A stretch of 5,890 nt of DNA from JBLHLB01 sp047618505 (lineage in GTDB: Bacteria; Planctomycetota; UBA1135; GCA-002686595). Position 1 is the first letter of the stretch, and each line of letters opens with the position of its first letter. The notes under the pieces are model-generated. The model had not been told where the DNA came from, searched no databases, and saw nothing but the letters and a program-made list of their open reading frames with translations. The position numbers and the translations under genes are program-made. This document shows positions 5,012-5,890 of the stretch, one piece after another. The stretch is taken from positions 1 through 5,890 of the forward strand of contig JBLHLB010000272.1 in assembly GCA_047618505.1 (NCBI GenBank), written 5' to 3'.

Positions 5012-5890
5012 CTATTGGTTCAGAGAGGGGGTTCGCAGGCGAAATCCGTCGGGCCCGAGCGCGTGGGTCTTTCGTAGCTCGGCACTGCTTCCGCGCATGA
5101 CGCTGCCGAATCCGAGCCTCTGGCGTAGGCCATCGACCGCCGTGTCCAGGCGACGGTGGCGGTCCGCGCGACTGGCCCCGTGTTCGTCGGCACATCCCTT
5201 GGATAGCGGTGCGCCAAAGAGTTGTCCTTGCCAGCCGTCGCTGGTGCGCAGGGTCAGCAGGGTCAGTCCGATGTTCTTTACAAGGGCGCGTCGGTGGGGG
5301 AGTCCTTCAAAGAGCTCGCGTGCATGCTGAAAGAGCGTGCTGGTTGCATCGCTGGGACGGTCGAGGGCGCGGCGTTTCTTGGCGCTTGCGCCGCCGCCCC
5401 CGCTTCTGGCGCCCTCGATGCGCGCGCGTGTGTCGACCCAACGGCAACGTACTTCGATCGACCCGCACAGAAGTCCGTGTCGGCGCAGGTGAGACGCAGC
5501 CCGTTCCGTCAGATAGGACAACATCGCAAGCAACAGCTCCCGCCGGCCTTCCTCGGGTTCAAAGGTGGTTTCGCGCCGAATCGAACGTGGTGGGCGTACG
5601 ACTAGGTTGCCGGAGTCGTCAAAGGCGTGGGTGACCTCCACGGGACTTGGATCCAGGGCACGGGCGCGATCGAAGAGCGTCAACCCGTCACGCCCGAAAC
5701 TCGCGAACAAGACCTCGCGCGGAACCAAGGCGAGCTCTCCCACGGTGCGAATCGCAAAGCGTTCCAAGCGCGTGCCGATGGAATAACCCACACCGGGAAG
5801 TTCACCCACGGGGAGGCAGGCCAGGAAGCTACGCTCGTGACCGGGGAGGACTTCGGCAACGCCACCGGGCTTGGCCAACTTGCCCCCCAA
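5012..5890 (-). CDS. dinB: Y-family translesion DNA polymerase (DinB/Pol IV-like), C-terminal part
   Basis: The gene runs in from beyond the window. The visible 292 residues begin LGGKLAKPGGV, the conserved end of the Y-family palm (usual form ASxxAKPxG). A thumb with a helix-hairpin-helix follows (LPVGELPGVG at 26-35 to about 66), then the little finger starting near RRETTFEPEE (105-114) and running to about 215. QGQLF (221-225; 5216-5230) fits the QxxLF clamp-binding pattern. A tail with AVDGLRQRLGFGSVMRGS (251-268) matches an extension seen in some DinB proteins. The little finger has an inserted Gly/Ser/Lys/Arg-rich linker at about 158-180. The catalytic palm residues lie outside the window, so it cannot be told whether this is an active polymerase or an inactive ImuB-like adaptor. 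The DnaE-family polymerase downstream supports a role in damage-tolerant, error-prone synthesis. The TTG at the window edge is an internal leucine codon, not a start. Stop is TAG. Confidence 0.85.
   Translation of the reverse strand: MGGKLAKPGGVAEVLPGHERSFLACLPVGELPGVGYSIGTRLERFAIRTVGELALVPREVLFASFGRDGLTLFDRARALDPSPVEVTHAFDDSGNLVVRPPRSIRRETTFEPEEGRRELLLAMLSYLTERAASHLRRHGLLCGSIEVRCRWVDTRARIEGARSGGGGASAKKRRALDRPSDATSTLFQHARELFEGLPHRRALVKNIGLTLLTLRTSDGWQGQLFGAPLSKGCADEHGASRADRHRRLDTAVDGLRQRLGFGSVMRGSSAELRKTHALGPDGFRLRTPSLNQ

Noticed and set aside
4944..5195. Extension of the barrel gene upstream to an ATG at 5195
   Set aside because: The extra 84 residues overlap the Y-family polymerase gene antiparallel to no conserved motif, are Arg-rich, and would bury the signal peptide that starts at 4943.

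Overview
The window looks like chromosomal DNA of a GC-rich (roughly 60-65% by eye) Gram-negative bacterium. The evidence is an outer-membrane beta-barrel type protein with a signal peptide, the strong G/C bias at third codon positions, and a DnaE-type error-prone polymerase next to a DinB-type polymerase. Planctomycetota or a deltaproteobacterial/Myxococcota-like lineage would fit, but the window has no marker that settles the phylum.

Layout. Positions 1-276 (+) hold the C-terminal end of a CPBP-family intramembrane protease. It converges, with only 13 bases between stop codons, on a very long minus-strand gene (290-3967) for a DnaE-family polymerase of 1225 residues. An intergenic region of 238 bases (3968-4205) follows. 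It carries a possible sigma70-like promoter for the polymerase gene and, nearer 4206, a startless coding-like tail that may be a gene remnant. Next is a minus-strand gene (4206-4943) for a 245-residue exported protein predicted to form a small beta-barrel. After a 68-base gap lies the C-terminal 292 residues of a Y-family (DinB-like) translesion polymerase (5012 to the window end, minus).

How the genes fit together. The Y-family polymerase and the DnaE polymerase resemble the two-polymerase core of bacterial mutagenesis cassettes (imuB/dinB plus dnaE2/imuC), in which the pair carries out SOS-linked translesion synthesis. All three minus-strand genes point the same way. The polymerase pair is, however, interrupted by an apparently unrelated envelope gene and a 238-base spacer, so co-transcription is uncertain. 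No convincing LexA box was found. The DnaE polymerase keeps its three catalytic aspartates, has lost several PHP metal ligands, and is longer than usual because of inserted low-complexity segments.

The most unusual feature is an approximately 82-residue in-frame insertion in DnaE (about 2192-2437). Its DNA is G-rich on the coding strand, holds two canonical G-quadruplex motifs, a 21-base-period repeat and a REP-like palindrome, and encodes an acidic glycine-rich segment. No RNA genes, CRISPR arrays, insertion sequences or phage genes were seen, and no complete undescribed system can be demonstrated from this window alone.
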